Shown: piece by piece, positions 27,031-35,706 of the stretch | Position numbering within the stretch: the first letter of the stretch is position 1 | Layout of the letters: every line of letters begins with the position of its first letter | Source of the DNA: an uncultured Propionibacteriaceae bacterium | GTDB lineage: Bacteria > Actinomycetota > Actinomycetes > Propionibacteriales > Propionibacteriaceae | NCBI GenBank assembly: GCA_945911015.1 | Contig: CAMDZW010000019.1 | Location: 1-64,000, forward strand | Length of the DNA: 64,000 bases | Reading direction: 5' to 3' | Notes under the pieces: model-generated | What the model was told of the DNA's origin: nothing | Databases searched by the model: none | What the model saw: the letters and a program-made list of their open reading frames with translations, nothing else | Translations under genes and position numbers: made by a program

Positions 27031-29031
27031 ATGGCCATGTTCCACCGCCGCACACTGTTGGGGGCTGCTGCCCTGGTGGGCGCAACTGCGGTCATCCCGA
27101 CCGGCGCTGCCCACGCCGTCCACAACGTCACCGTCACAAGCTTCCCTGTCGGCGATGCCGCACCCGTGATCCAAGATGCGATCGACGAAGTCGCCATCAA
27201 CGGCGGCGGCACCGTTCACCTCCCGGCCGGGACCGCGACGGTCTCAACCACTCTGCACCTGAAGTCTGGGGTGACCCTTCAGGGGCAGGGGGCCCTGGAA
27301 ACGCAGATCCGTGAAACCGCAACCCTGGGCCGACACCCGATCATGGTGATCGGCGGCACGGAATCTGTTCGCCTGAGCGCCGTCGGAGTGCAGGATCTGG
27401 CAATCCGCAATGGAACAGCAACAACGGGCCCCTTCCTCTCTGGCCAGGACGGCGTCGTTGTTGAATGGGTCGACGGCTTGACAATCCAGGGCTGCCGCCT
27501 CGAGGAGATCGCCGGCCGCTATGCCTTACGACTGTTCTCGGCCACCGACGTCGCAGTGACCGGCACCGAGTTCCACCGTTGCGCCCACTCCATGATGATG
27601 GTGTTGGCAGACTGCGAGGACATCACCGTCAGCAGTTGTGTCTTTGACACCGTCCTGTCGCAGCACTACGCCTACAGCTACACCTTCGGCACCGGCTATG
27701 ACGGCACCTTGGACTACGTCGCCACCCAAGGTCCCCGCAACATCGTGGTCGAGGACTCGCTGTTCCTCAACAATCCTCGTTGGGAGGGTATCGACTGCCA
27801 TGGCGCCGCCGGAATCGTGATCCGCAACAACCACGTTGAGAACTGCCGGGTCGGGATCCTGGTGGGGAACCATTTCCAGGACAGTTGTGACGTCGAGGTC
27901 AGCGGCAACACATTGATCCAAGGTGTCGCTGACACTCCTGAGATGGGGCGTGGAATCATCGTCGAGTCCACGGATGTGGCGATCGAGCGAGTCAAGATCA
28001 CCAACAACGTTCTCACCGGATTCGCGGGCGGCAACGCCCAGCACGGCGTGATCACCGTCTACGGGCTTCGCGACCTGGAGATCAGCGGCAACGAGCTTCA
28101 CGACGTCGGCGCCCATGGAATCTGTCTGATGCAGCACCTCGAAGACGTCGTCGTCGAAGGCAACCTGATCCACAATCTGCGGCTGGCACCACCCACCGGT
28201 GATTCTGGCGCCATCAACGGCCATGGCAGCGCCATCTACGGCGTGCGATGCCAGAGCAATGTGGTGGCCGCCGACACCCCTGCCCAGCAGTTCGATCATC
28301 TGGTGCGCTCGCCCCAGAACTACCAGAGCTGGCAGTTTGGCTTCAATGATCCGGGCAACGGGATCTCGGGCACTCTCTACGAGGGCGTCGACCACCTGCC
28401 GGTCGACAAGACATCACTGCCGACCGAGCGGACAATCCTGCATCACGGCGACCACATCCTCGATCCATTCGGCAACCCCGCGTGGGTGGTCACAGCACCG
28501 ACCGGCTACGGCTCGACCGATTCCACCACCGTCATGGTCACCGGCGTCACAACTCTGGGCAGTACCGCTCTGTCGGTCGACAATCCCTCTGGTGGTCGTC
28601 GCGGAGGACTCGCACTGCCCCGGGGCATGCACGTCGACGGTGATTCCGCTCTGCCGCCAGGCGTCTGGGTGACCGAGACTTCGTTGCCCCCAAACACCGG
28701 CGTTGTGGTCCAGGTCAGCTCGCCGGCTCTGGCCACCGGTGCCGTGTCGTTGAAGCACGCTCCCTTGACGTTCACGGCTGTGACACTCTCGACGCTGGGG
28801 CTGCGCGCAGTGCTTGCTCACCTCGCGACCTGGGACCTGGGAGACACCTCACTGCGGGCCGATCTGGAGTCGGCCTGCGACGACTTCGACTCGGCCACCA
28901 CATCGAACGCACGGAGCACGATCGTGGCCACGCTGGCCGATCTCTGGTCAGGACTCGATCCGCTCGAAATCGGACCTGCCGTGGATGCCGCGTGGAGCGA
29001 CCGACTCGCTGGGATCAAGGCACAGATCTGA
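27031..29031 (+). CDS. Tat-exported right-handed beta-helix protein, pectate-lyase-like
   Basis: 666 residues from ATG 27031 with AAGGAG upstream. The twin-arginine signal is HRRTLLGAAALVGATAV with cleavage after AHA (about residue 29). The next 400 residues are beta-helix coils: VIQDAIDEVAINGGGTVHLPAGT is the typical pectate-lyase/rhamnogalacturonase opening, then GIVIRNNHVENCRVGILVGN, VEVSGNTLIQG, LEISGNELHDVGAHGICL and VVVEGNLIHNL. The C-terminal 200 residues form other, sheet-rich domains. It probably degrades or binds a uronic-acid polysaccharide outside the cell. Catalytic residues cannot be assigned with confidence. Confidence 0.85.
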   Translation: MAMFHRRTLLGAAALVGATAVIPTGAAHAVHNVTVTSFPVGDAAPVIQDAIDEVAINGGGTVHLPAGTATVSTTLHLKSGVTLQGQGALETQIRETATLGRHPIMVIGGTESVRLSAVGVQDLAIRNGTATTGPFLSGQDGVVVEWVDGLTIQGCRLEEIAGRYALRLFSATDVAVTGTEFHRCAHSMMMVLADCEDITVSSCVFDTVLSQHYAYSYTFGTGYDGTLDYVATQGPRNIVVEDSLFLNNPRWEGIDCHGAAGIVIRNNHVENCRVGILVGNHFQDSCDVEVSGNTLIQGVADTPEMGRGIIVESTDVAIERVKITNNVLTGFAGGNAQHGVITVYGLRDLEISGNELHDVGAHGICLMQHLEDVVVEGNLIHNLRLAPPTGDSGAINGHGSAIYGVRCQSNVVAADTPAQQFDHLVRSPQNYQSWQFGFNDPGNGISGTLYEGVDHLPVDKTSLPTERTILHHGDHILDPFGNPAWVVTAPTGYGSTDSTTVMVTGVTTLGSTALSVDNPSGGRRGGLALPRGMHVDGDSALPPGVWVTETSLPPNTGVVVQVSSPALATGAVSLKHAPLTFTAVTLSTLGLRAVLAHLATWDLGDTSLRADLESACDDFDSATTSNARSTIVATLADLWSGLDPLEIGPAVDAAWSDRLAGIKAQI

Positions 29032-29333
29032 CCACGATCGTGACGTTGAGTGATGGACAGTCTCCCGCGAGAGCGGACCGGCGCCATCAGTTGAGGCACT
29101 CGGTCATCGAGGGCCAGCCGCATCCTGACCCCGTCGACCGGTTCGAGCAGGAGCATCCGCAGATTCGCCCTTGGTCGATTCGGTCGTGGCGCTGGCCGCC
29201 TCGCGCACCTGCACTGCCCTGACGCACAGTGGACGGCCTCATCACCGCCAGACCTGGCCGGGCTGCTGACTGTCGGGTTGTACGATCCCGTCCACATGTG
29301 TGCGATCTGCCCGGCCAGGAGGATGACGACGAG
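29032..29333. other. Intergenic region with no supported gene
   Basis: About 300 bases between the beta-helix gene and the next regulator. Open frames on both strands are short or shadows of neighbours. The last 20 bases hold AGGAGG (29318-29323), the ribosome site of the following gene. A minus-strand stretch coding LRMLLLEPVDGVRMRLALDD looks slightly protein-like but has no start or ribosome site. Confidence 0.6.
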
Positions 29334-30296
29334 ATGACACCGTCAGGCCGCGGGCTCCCCCGGAGTCGGCAGGAGCGGATCCTGAAGGAGCTGCGCCTGC
29401 GGGGCAGCGTGCGCTCGGCCGAACTGGCCGAGCAGCTGGACGTCGATCCGGTCACGATCCGGCGCGACATTGCCCAGTTGGACCAGGCGGGGCTGGCAGT
29501 CAGGGTCCACGGCGGAGCCCTGTCTGCCGACAAGGGCCGGACTGCCCCCAGCCCGGGCAAGACCCTGGTCGGGCTGTTGATGCCCTCGACCACCTCGTAC
29601 TTCCCTGACGTGATCCGGGGCATGGAGCAGATGGCCGCCAGCCGTGGCGTACGTCTGGTGCTGGGCGTGTCGCACTACGACAGCCGGACCGAGCGCGATC
29701 AGGCGGCCCGGTTGATCGATCTCGGTGTCGAGGGACTCCTGGTCGCGCCGACCGTGCATCGCACGGTGGCCGATGATCCGAGCTACCTGGCGTCTCTTCC
29801 GGTGCCGGTGGTCCTGATGGAGCGGGTGGTCTCCGGGGTCGATGCCGGCCCCGGCAGCGCCGGCGAATTCGACCATGTCCGGACCGACCACCTCCATGGC
29901 GCTGGTCTGGCCGTACGGCACCTGGCTCGACTCGGCCACGAGAAGGTCCGGCTCGTCGTCTATGACCGCACCCCCACGGCATCGTGGTTACGTCGTGGCT
30001 ATGCACTGGCCGTGGCCGAGACCTCGCTGGTGGACCAAGGGACCCACTCGGTTCCCAAGGGCGAGCAGGACCCGGCGCTGCTGACCGAGTCCCTGACCGA
30101 GGTGCTCGACCAGATCCGGGCCAGCGGGACCACGGCGGTCATCGCCCACACCGACTACCACGCGATCCGCCTTGTCGAACAGGCCACAGCGGCCGGGATC
30201 CAGGTGCCGGAGGATCTCAGCGTGATCGCCTACGACGATGAGCTCGCCTCCTCGGCGATGGTGCCGTTGACAGCAGTGACCGCGCCGCTGACCTGA
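29334..30296 (+). CDS. DeoR-HTH/LacI-sensor regulator, C-terminally shortened
   Basis: 320 residues from ATG 29334. N-terminal DeoR HTH: RSRQERILKELRLRGSVRSAELAEQLDVDPVTIRRDIAQLDQAGLAVRVHGGA. LacI-type sensor: TLVGLLMPSTTSYFPDVIRGMEQMAASRGVRLVLGVSHYD, GVEGLLVAPTVH, AVRHLARLGHEKVRLVVYD and VPEDLSVIAYDDELAS. The chain stops at PLTAVTAPLT, where LacI sensors normally run on for some 40-60 residues with the last helix and strand. No other frame restores that part, so this is a deletion or truncation rather than a simple frameshift. It precedes the solute-binding protein gene. Confidence 0.8.
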   Translation: MTPSGRGLPRSRQERILKELRLRGSVRSAELAEQLDVDPVTIRRDIAQLDQAGLAVRVHGGALSADKGRTAPSPGKTLVGLLMPSTTSYFPDVIRGMEQMAASRGVRLVLGVSHYDSRTERDQAARLIDLGVEGLLVAPTVHRTVADDPSYLASLPVPVVLMERVVSGVDAGPGSAGEFDHVRTDHLHGAGLAVRHLARLGHEKVRLVVYDRTPTASWLRRGYALAVAETSLVDQGTHSVPKGEQDPALLTESLTEVLDQIRASGTTAVIAHTDYHAIRLVEQATAAGIQVPEDLSVIAYDDELASSAMVPLTAVTAPLT

Positions 30297-30423
30297 GCCC
30301 AAGGTACCGGATCGGACTTTTTCCGACACTGCCTCACAGAAGCCTCGCTGTCGCCGATTTCTTTGTGGGCACAGGGAAATCAACGACCGCTCAAGGCCGT
30401 CCGGACTCAGCCGATCCGGTTTT

Positions 30424-30453
30424 TTGAAACGACTCAGTCGCTAGTTGTACATT
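30424..30453 (+). promoter_or_regulatory. Promoter with palindrome in its spacer
   Basis: TTGAAA (30424-30429) and TACATT (30448-30453) are 18 bases apart, a good sigma-70 type promoter for the solute-binding protein gene at 30498. The 11-base inverted repeat CGACT-C-AGTCG (30430-30440) fills the spacer right after the -35 box, a place where a bound repressor would block polymerase. The upstream DeoR/LacI hybrid is the likely binder. Confidence 0.55.
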
Positions 30454-30497
30454 TTCGACACGCGGGATGTTCACCTCCCGGGCAGAGAGGCCGGATC

Positions 30498-31793
30498 ATG
30501 GCAACACGACGTCAGTTCTTTTCCCTCGCGGCCGCCGCCGGCGCCGTTGCGGGACTCGCAGCATGCGGCAACGGCGGTGCAGCACCGGCCGGTGACGCAT
30601 CGGCGAAGCTGCGTGTCTCGTGGTGGGGCAACCCGCTGCGGAACGAGAACACCACCAAGGCGGCCGAGCTCTACACCGAGACCAACCCGAAGGTCACCTT
30701 CGAGCTCGAACCGGGCGACTGGTCGTCCTACTGGGAACGCCTGTCGACCCAGACCGCGGCACAGGATGCGCCCGATGTGGTCCAGATGGACACCACCTAC
30801 ATCGCCGAGTACGGCAACCGCGGTGCCCTGTCGGACCTGAGTGCGGTCGACACCAGCGCTTTCGGCAACGGTGTGCTCGACCTGGGCAAGATCGAGGGCC
30901 AACAGGTCGCCATCCCGCTCGGCACCACCACCCCGTCGATGGTCGCCAACCCGGCGGTGTTCGAGAAGGCCGGCGTGGAGATTCCCGATGACATGACCTG
31001 GACCTGGGACACCTACCGAGAGGTGGCTGCCGAGGTCACCGCCAAGACCGACGACGGCGTCTACGGCGCCGAGGGTACGTTCGCGATCCCCGGCTGCGTG
31101 AGCGTCTTCACCGCTTGGCTGCGTGGTCAGGGCATGGAGCTCTACAGCCCCGAAGGCACCCTCGGCTTCACCGCCGACGACATCACCCCGTACTTCGACA
31201 TGGTGCTGAAATTCCGCGACGACAAGGCCATTGCCTCAGCTGCCGCGATCTCCGAGGCCGCTGGTCAGGCGCTGGCCCAGTCTCCGTTCGCCCAGGGCAA
31301 GGAGGGCCTGTCCTGGTGGTCGACCAGCCAGTTCGCCGCGATCTCCGAGGCGACCGGCAACGACCTGCAAATCATGCGCTTCCCGAGCTTCTCCGGCGAC
31401 GCCAAGGACCGTGGCACCTGGGTCGGCATCGCCACCTGGTGGGCGGTTCCGTCGACCGGGGACCAGCAGGACGCGGCCGCTGACTTCGTCAACTGGTGGG
31501 TCAACAGCATCGAGGTGGGTGAGATCAGCCTGGCCGAGCGTGGCCTACCACCCAACACCGAGGTGCTCGCAGCGATCACCGACCAGTTGGACGACAAGGC
31601 CAAGGTCTCGGCCCAGTTCATGCAGGACATCCAGGACGAATTCGGCGGACCGGTGGCACCGTCTCCGGCTGGCTCGGGCAACACCGAGCCGACCCTGATG
31701 CGCCACACCACGGATCTGTTGTTCGACAAGAGCAACGCCGCCGACACCGCCAAGGGTTTCGTGGACGAGGTGCTCAGCTCCCTGCAGCGGTGA
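30498..31793 (+). CDS. ABC-type sugar solute-binding lipoprotein (orphan)
   Basis: 431 residues from ATG 30498. TRRQFFSLAAAAGAVAGLAAC is a signal with Arg-Arg and a lipobox, Cys23 being the lipid anchor. The mature part is an extracellular solute-binding protein of the sugar family: KLRVSWWGNPLRNENTTKAAELY, DAPDVVQMDTTYIAEYGNRGALSDLS, WWSTSQFAAISEATG and GIATWWAVP. It should feed an ABC importer, yet no permease or ATPase gene follows; the next genes are on the other strand. Either permeases lie elsewhere or the locus has lost them. Confidence 0.9.
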   Translation: MATRRQFFSLAAAAGAVAGLAACGNGGAAPAGDASAKLRVSWWGNPLRNENTTKAAELYTETNPKVTFELEPGDWSSYWERLSTQTAAQDAPDVVQMDTTYIAEYGNRGALSDLSAVDTSAFGNGVLDLGKIEGQQVAIPLGTTTPSMVANPAVFEKAGVEIPDDMTWTWDTYREVAAEVTAKTDDGVYGAEGTFAIPGCVSVFTAWLRGQGMELYSPEGTLGFTADDITPYFDMVLKFRDDKAIASAAAISEAAGQALAQSPFAQGKEGLSWWSTSQFAAISEATGNDLQIMRFPSFSGDAKDRGTWVGIATWWAVPSTGDQQDAAADFVNWWVNSIEVGEISLAERGLPPNTEVLAAITDQLDDKAKVSAQFMQDIQDEFGGPVAPSPAGSGNTEPTLMRHTTDLLFDKSNAADTAKGFVDEVLSSLQR

Positions 31794-31817
31794 ATCCTTC
31801 GATCCCTTGACGGATTC
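31792..31817. terminator. Weak hairpin between convergent genes
   Basis: GAATCC, 14 bases, GGATTC. A 6-base-pair stem in the 33 bases between the solute-binding protein stop and the stop of the opposite-strand DUF4352-like gene. The position suits a two-way terminator; the stem is short and there is no T-run. Confidence 0.35.
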
Positions 31818-31826
31818 TCGGACCTG

Positions 31827-32540
31827 TCAGCTGAGTCGGACGTAGGCCTTGTCGCCGAACAGGATGCCGACCTCAGCGATCGTTGCGGTGAAGCCGTGGG
31901 GGATGTCGAAATAGACGAACCCCTCAATGGTCGCTTTGCCGTCGACACTCCGCTCCGACAGCGCGTCATCCATGGAGAACATCAGGTCGAAACTCGGGTC
32001 GAACCGGTTGTCGTCATCATCGAGCAGGACCGCGGCGGTGAGCAGGTTCTTGGTTTCAGTGCCGTTGTTGGTGGCCTTCACATGCACCTTGCAGAGCTGC
32101 CCGTCCGGCTCGTACGGCTCATCGAGGATGTCCACCGCCTCCACACCACACTGATAATCGGTGATGTGGAACACCACATCCTCAGCGATGACCGGTGTCC
32201 CGGCTGGGGCAATCTCCGGTTTGCGCGGCAGGATCGCCACGATCCCGGCCACCAGGATGATGGCCACCAGTGCCACCACGCCGATCACGATCAACTTCGT
32301 CGCATTGCTCGTCTTCTGTGACGGGGGCTGCTGACCGTACGGAGGATGCGCCTGCCCGTACTGGGGCTGCTGGCCGTACTGGGGCTGCTGGCCGTACTGG
32401 GGCTGCTGGCCGTACTGTGGCTGCCCGTACTGAGCCTGCTGACCGTACTGGGGCTGCAGACCGTATTGGGGATCCTGCTGCGGACCCTGTGGGGGTTGAC
32501 TCCCAGGCTGATGACCATAGGGGTGCGGTGGTACGGCCAT
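31827..32540 (-). CDS. Membrane protein with Gln/Tyr/Gly-rich repeats and DUF4352-like domain
   Basis: 237 residues from ATG 32540. The cytoplasmic N terminus (about 1-75) is a low-complexity QYGQQP repeat array. One membrane helix follows (KLIVIGVVALVAIILVAGIVAIL), then an extracytoplasmic immunoglobulin-like domain with two conserved cysteines: DYQCGVEAVDILDEPYEPDGQLCKVHVKATNNG. That pattern matches DUF4352/telokin-like proteins of Actinobacteria, whose role is unknown. A paralogue lies directly upstream at 32665-33405. Aromatic-Gln repeats of this sort can drive protein clustering, though nothing here shows it. Confidence 0.8.
   Translation of the reverse strand: MAVPPHPYGHQPGSQPPQGPQQDPQYGLQPQYGQQAQYGQPQYGQQPQYGQQPQYGQQPQYGQAHPPYGQQPPSQKTSNATKLIVIGVVALVAIILVAGIVAILPRKPEIAPAGTPVIAEDVVFHITDYQCGVEAVDILDEPYEPDGQLCKVHVKATNNGTETKNLLTAAVLLDDDDNRFDPSFDLMFSMDDALSERSVDGKATIEGFVYFDIPHGFTATIAEVGILFGDKAYVRLS
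32361..32414 (+). repeat. 18-bp tandem repeats coding YGQQPQ units
   Basis: Three exact copies of CTGGGGCTGCTGGCCGTA, with degraded copies on both sides (about 32340-32480). On the minus strand they code the YGQQPQ hexapeptides of the DUF4352-like protein. Exact nucleotide identity implies recent expansion. Confidence 0.85.
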
Positions 32541-32610
32541 GGCGCTCTCTTCCTCCAAAGATGTGCCAGCAAATGATCCCATGATTTCGGTCCGGTTCCG
32601 GACTGACCCG

Positions 32611-32648
32611 TGCGCTGTGGTCCTCGGGTCAATGGGGACCACAGCGCA
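32611..32648 (-). terminator. Strong hairpin terminator between the DUF4352-like genes
   Basis: TGCGCTGTGGTCC, a 12-base loop, then GGACCACAGCGCA: a perfect 13-base-pair stem beginning 17 bases after the stop of the 32665-33405 gene and 71 bases before the next gene's start. No T-run follows, which is common for actinobacterial terminators. It suggests that the two paralogues are separate transcription units. Confidence 0.72.
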
Positions 32649-32664
32649 CGAGTTCAGATCAGCC

Positions 32665-33405
32665 TCAGCCGAGGTCAATCAGCGTCGGCTTGCTGAAAAT
32701 CCCCCCGCCGACGCCTGCGAACGAGGGTTCGGCATCCTCAGGGATGTCGAAGTACACATCGCCGCTGATGGTGATGCCAGGGTTGATGCGATCGAGGTTG
32801 ATGACATCGTCCACGAGCCAGACGTCGCTCGATGCGGAGTATTCGATGTCATCCTCGGTGAACAGCTTCACATCAGCGTTGGACAGGAACTTCTCGGACT
32901 TGCCGATGTTCTTCACCGAGACATGAATCTTGCAGAACTTGCCCTGGGGCTTGACCTCACCGGTGACATCTTTCACAGTGACGCCGCACTCGTAGTCAGT
33001 GAGGGTGAACTCGAGATCGCCAGCGACGACTGCCTCTCCGAGTGCGGGCAGGCCGGGGGCCTTATCCGCGGATTTGGCTTCGTCGGAGGTGTCGTCAGAC
33101 TTCTCGTCGGAGTCCGAGTCGTCAACCTTCGAGGTCGACGAGGGCGCCGGGTCGCCGGCCTTCTCGTCGCCGCCACCACCGAGAGCGCCACCGATGATGG
33201 CGATCAGGACGAGGGCGACCACGCCCAGGGCAATGAACTTACCCTTGCCCTTCTTCTTCGGCGGCTGAGGCGGGACCCCGTGACCGGGCTGCGGTGCGTA
33301 GCCCTGCGGGGAGTACCCCTGTGGCGCCTGGCCCTGTGGGGCGTAGGGCGGCTGCTGACCCTGCGGGCCCTCGGGTGCCCCAGGAACATTCGGCGGAACA
33401 GACAT
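32665..33405 (-). CDS. Membrane protein with Pro/Gln-rich N terminus and DUF4352-like domain
   Basis: 246 residues from ATG 33405. Pro/Gln/Gly-rich cytoplasmic segment (APQGQAPQGYSPQGYAPQ), a basic stretch KKKGKGK, one membrane helix (FIALGVVALVLIAIIGGAL), an acidic Ser/Asp linker, then the domain DYECGVTVKDVTGEVKPQGKFCKIHVSVKNIGKSEKFL. The Cys spacing is the same as in the neighbouring paralogue (CGV ... C-K-V/I-H-V), so tandem duplication is likely. Role unknown; probably a surface or envelope sensor. Confidence 0.8.
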   Translation of the reverse strand: MSVPPNVPGAPEGPQGQQPPYAPQGQAPQGYSPQGYAPQPGHGVPPQPPKKKGKGKFIALGVVALVLIAIIGGALGGGGDEKAGDPAPSSTSKVDDSDSDEKSDDTSDEAKSADKAPGLPALGEAVVAGDLEFTLTDYECGVTVKDVTGEVKPQGKFCKIHVSVKNIGKSEKFLSNADVKLFTEDDIEYSASSDVWLVDDVINLDRINPGITISGDVYFDIPEDAEPSFAGVGGGIFSKPTLIDLG

Positions 33406-33773
33406 GTGTGTCTTCTTTCTGTGTGACCGTTCAGACAACGGTCGATCAGGTGGTTGGGCCGACGATGGAGTCATCGGCCGGTCAAGTGCGACCCACGTTG
33501 TTTTGGGCGCACTGAGTAGCCCTGAGGTGCTGGTGACGCGCCTCAGGTGGGCTACGTGACTTCGTGATTCAGCCAGACCGGATGGGCGACTCAGCGGTGC
33601 TGTCGGGCTCGATCCGGGGCCACCGACCCTCTTCCGTGCGGGCCGGGTCCTACCATCAGACTCTTCGGTTCAGACTCCTCCTCCAGTGCGGATGTGTCGC
33701 CGGATCCCCATCTCGGCGAACACCCCTTTGTTCTTCAAGAACAAGACAACCACCTGGGTCTGACATTCTCGGT
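33406..33773. other. Intergenic region with a long imperfect hairpin
   Basis: 368 bases with no supported gene. At 33516-33555 GTAGCCCTGAGG pairs with CCTCAGG-TGG-GCTAC through a short bulge, giving about 12 base pairs over a 13-base loop. It lies some 220 bases past the ADP-ribosylglycohydrolase stop on that gene's strand and about 110 bases before the start of the DUF4352-like gene. A terminator or small structured RNA is possible. Confidence 0.5.
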
Positions 33774-34769
33774 TCAGCCGGCGCCGGAGGACCTCTCGCG
33801 TACGGCCGAACGGGCCAGATCAGCCAGGTCCTGGGCCTTCGCACCGGGCCACCCGTGCAGGATTTCACGCCACCGCACGGGGATGGCCTCCTCGCCCCAG
33901 CGAGCACCCAGCAGCGCCCCAGCGATGCTGGCGACGGTGTCGGTGTCGTCACCGATCGCAATCGCAGCGCCCAGCGCTTCGACCAGGTGGGCACTGCCGG
34001 GCTGGTCAGCCGACCGGACAGGATCCGACACCGGAGTCTGGATGATCGCTGCCCAGGCCGCCTGCAGCGCCGAGACGACATAGCCATTGGGCGTGAAGGT
34101 GGCCGGAGCCTGATGTTCGGCGTCCTGCACGACCTCGCGCCAGAACTCGTGTCGCGGGGCCGGGAGATGCTCCACCAGTCCCACCAGGTCAGGAAATTCG
34201 CCATGCACGATGGCGTGATCGATGGCCAGACACCACAGCGCACTGGCGTCACCAGCAACTGGGTCGTGATGGGTGAGCGCGGACACCGCCATGGCAGCCT
34301 CGACAATGGCTCTCTGATCGCCGAGATGGGCCAGCGCCACCGGTGCGGTGCGCATCAGTGCACCGTTGCCCCCACTGCGACCGGTCTCGGCGTGGACCGC
34401 GTCAGCCACTTCCCGCATCTGGACCGCCGAGGGGAACCGGCCGGCGGCGCTCAGGACACGTGCGGTCTGGATGCCCACATCGGGTGGACTGCCGGCGTAC
34501 CAGTCGGCGAAGCGGCCGGCAATCCGGCTGAGCGCGATGTCGTCACGCAGGTCCGCGCCAGTCGCGGCGACCTCGGCGATCGCATAGGTCTGGGCTGTGT
34601 CGTCGGTCCACTCGCCCGGGGCGAATCCGCCGAGTCCACCGCCGAACATGGCCGGGGCACCGTCCAGCGGAGCCGAACCGAACTCGTACCCCGCCCCGAG
34701 AGCGTCGCCGGTCGCGGCGCCGACGAGGGCGCCAATCGCCCGGTCGGTCTGTGCGTCATCCAGCCTCAT
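33774..34769 (-). CDS. ADP-ribosylglycohydrolase family protein
   Basis: 331 residues from ATG 34769. Family motifs are present: GALVGAATGDALG at the start, WTDDTAQTYAIAE (first metal-binding Asp cluster), GGNGALMRTAPVAL, LTHHDPVAGDASAL and AIGDDTDTVASIAGALLGARWG (second Asp cluster). Such DraG-like enzymes remove ADP-ribose from proteins, nucleic acids or small molecules using two Mg ions. The ATG is 2 bases after the stop of the upstream YbjN-like gene, so they form an operon. The target is unknown; roles in reversing toxin- or stress-driven ADP-ribosylation fit the neighbourhood. Confidence 0.92.
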   Translation of the reverse strand: MRLDDAQTDRAIGALVGAATGDALGAGYEFGSAPLDGAPAMFGGGLGGFAPGEWTDDTAQTYAIAEVAATGADLRDDIALSRIAGRFADWYAGSPPDVGIQTARVLSAAGRFPSAVQMREVADAVHAETGRSGGNGALMRTAPVALAHLGDQRAIVEAAMAVSALTHHDPVAGDASALWCLAIDHAIVHGEFPDLVGLVEHLPAPRHEFWREVVQDAEHQAPATFTPNGYVVSALQAAWAAIIQTPVSDPVRSADQPGSAHLVEALGAAIAIGDDTDTVASIAGALLGARWGEEAIPVRWREILHGWPGAKAQDLADLARSAVRERSSGAG

Positions 34770-34771
34770 GG

Positions 34772-35608
34772 TCAATCCCTCACATCGATCCGGTCACACA
34801 GATCAGGAAGGGTTTCCAGACCCGTGTTGGCGAAGAGATTGAGCAGTCCGTCGAACTGCTCCGGCACGAATGGCCGGGCGAGCATGGTGAGCTCCTGCCA
34901 CACGGTCGTGCCGCGGCGGCTCCACCGCACCCACGAACAGGTGCGGTTGAGAATGTTCAGCTCGGTGTCGGTCCGCTTCCGGTCAACCACACCGCGGAGC
35001 ACAACGGCCATCATGTTGATGGCGGGCTGGCCCTGGGCGACTCGGACCCACATCCCGAAACCACCGGGCTGGATCGGGTGGTCGCCGTCTTCGTCCGTCT
35101 CGACGGCGCCGAAGCGGTCCCGCAGGTGGGTCAGGACCATGTCGTCGAGGGTGACGGTGTCGTCGGGCCACAACACCTGGGCCTGGTTGCCCGGTGTTGC
35201 GTTGGCATCCACCCCGACATCCTCGGTGCGGGCCAGCTGAAGGATGTCGATCAGCCCGGACAGGTCGTCGTCAGCGGCGACCGTGAGCAGCGCGGGGTGC
35301 AGCAGACCGTACTCGTCACGGACCGTGGCGATGACGGCGTCCGCGCACGCCTCGCACCGCGAGAGCATGGTCGTGGCCTCGTCCGGATCGAAACCGACCT
35401 CGCTCGTGCCACCGGCCGACGCGTCGATCCGTAGCGTCCGACAGTTGTCGGTCCACAGCACCTGGAAGCATTGCGGCTCCGCTGCCTCGCTCGGCGCAAA
35501 CAGGGCGAAGCTGCCCATCTCGACCCCGGCCGACAGCAACGCCACCAGCCTGGCGTGGAACAGTGCCCACGATTCCTCGAAGAGGTCTCCCTCCAGATCA
35601 GCACCCAT
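34772..35608 (-). CDS. Uncharacterised protein, possibly YbjN/TY-Chap-like
   Basis: 278 residues from ATG 35608 (GTG 35629 also in frame). No signal or membrane segment. The order of strands and helices in SWALFHARLVALLSAGVEMGSFALFAP ... CRTLRIDASAGGTSEVGFDPDEATTMLSRCEACADAVIATVRDEYGLLHPALLTV resembles the YbjN/TY-Chap chaperone-like fold that in Actinobacteria is often near polymorphic-toxin or secretion genes. That call is tentative. It is coupled to the ADP-ribosylglycohydrolase gene, so the two products may act together, for example as binding protein and enzyme. Confidence 0.6.
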   Translation of the reverse strand: MGADLEGDLFEESWALFHARLVALLSAGVEMGSFALFAPSEAAEPQCFQVLWTDNCRTLRIDASAGGTSEVGFDPDEATTMLSRCEACADAVIATVRDEYGLLHPALLTVAADDDLSGLIDILQLARTEDVGVDANATPGNQAQVLWPDDTVTLDDMVLTHLRDRFGAVETDEDGDHPIQPGGFGMWVRVAQGQPAINMMAVVLRGVVDRKRTDTELNILNRTCSWVRWSRRGTTVWQELTMLARPFVPEQFDGLLNLFANTGLETLPDLCDRIDVRD

Positions 35609-35706
35609 GGCGACCACCCGCTTTCTCACTCGTCCTCGGTACGTGCCAAGGATCGCAGGCGGGTGTGACAGCGCCAGGCCCTCACAATGACACCGGTCTC
35701 AGACAC

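Noticed and set aside
29040..29297. Minus-strand ORF in the gap after the beta-helix gene
   Set aside because: No ribosome site and runs into the beta-helix gene antisense; only one short patch looks protein-like.
30297..30360. Frameshift as the cause of the shortened DeoR/LacI hybrid
   Set aside because: The other two frames after the stop do not code the missing LacI C terminus, so truncation or deletion is more likely.
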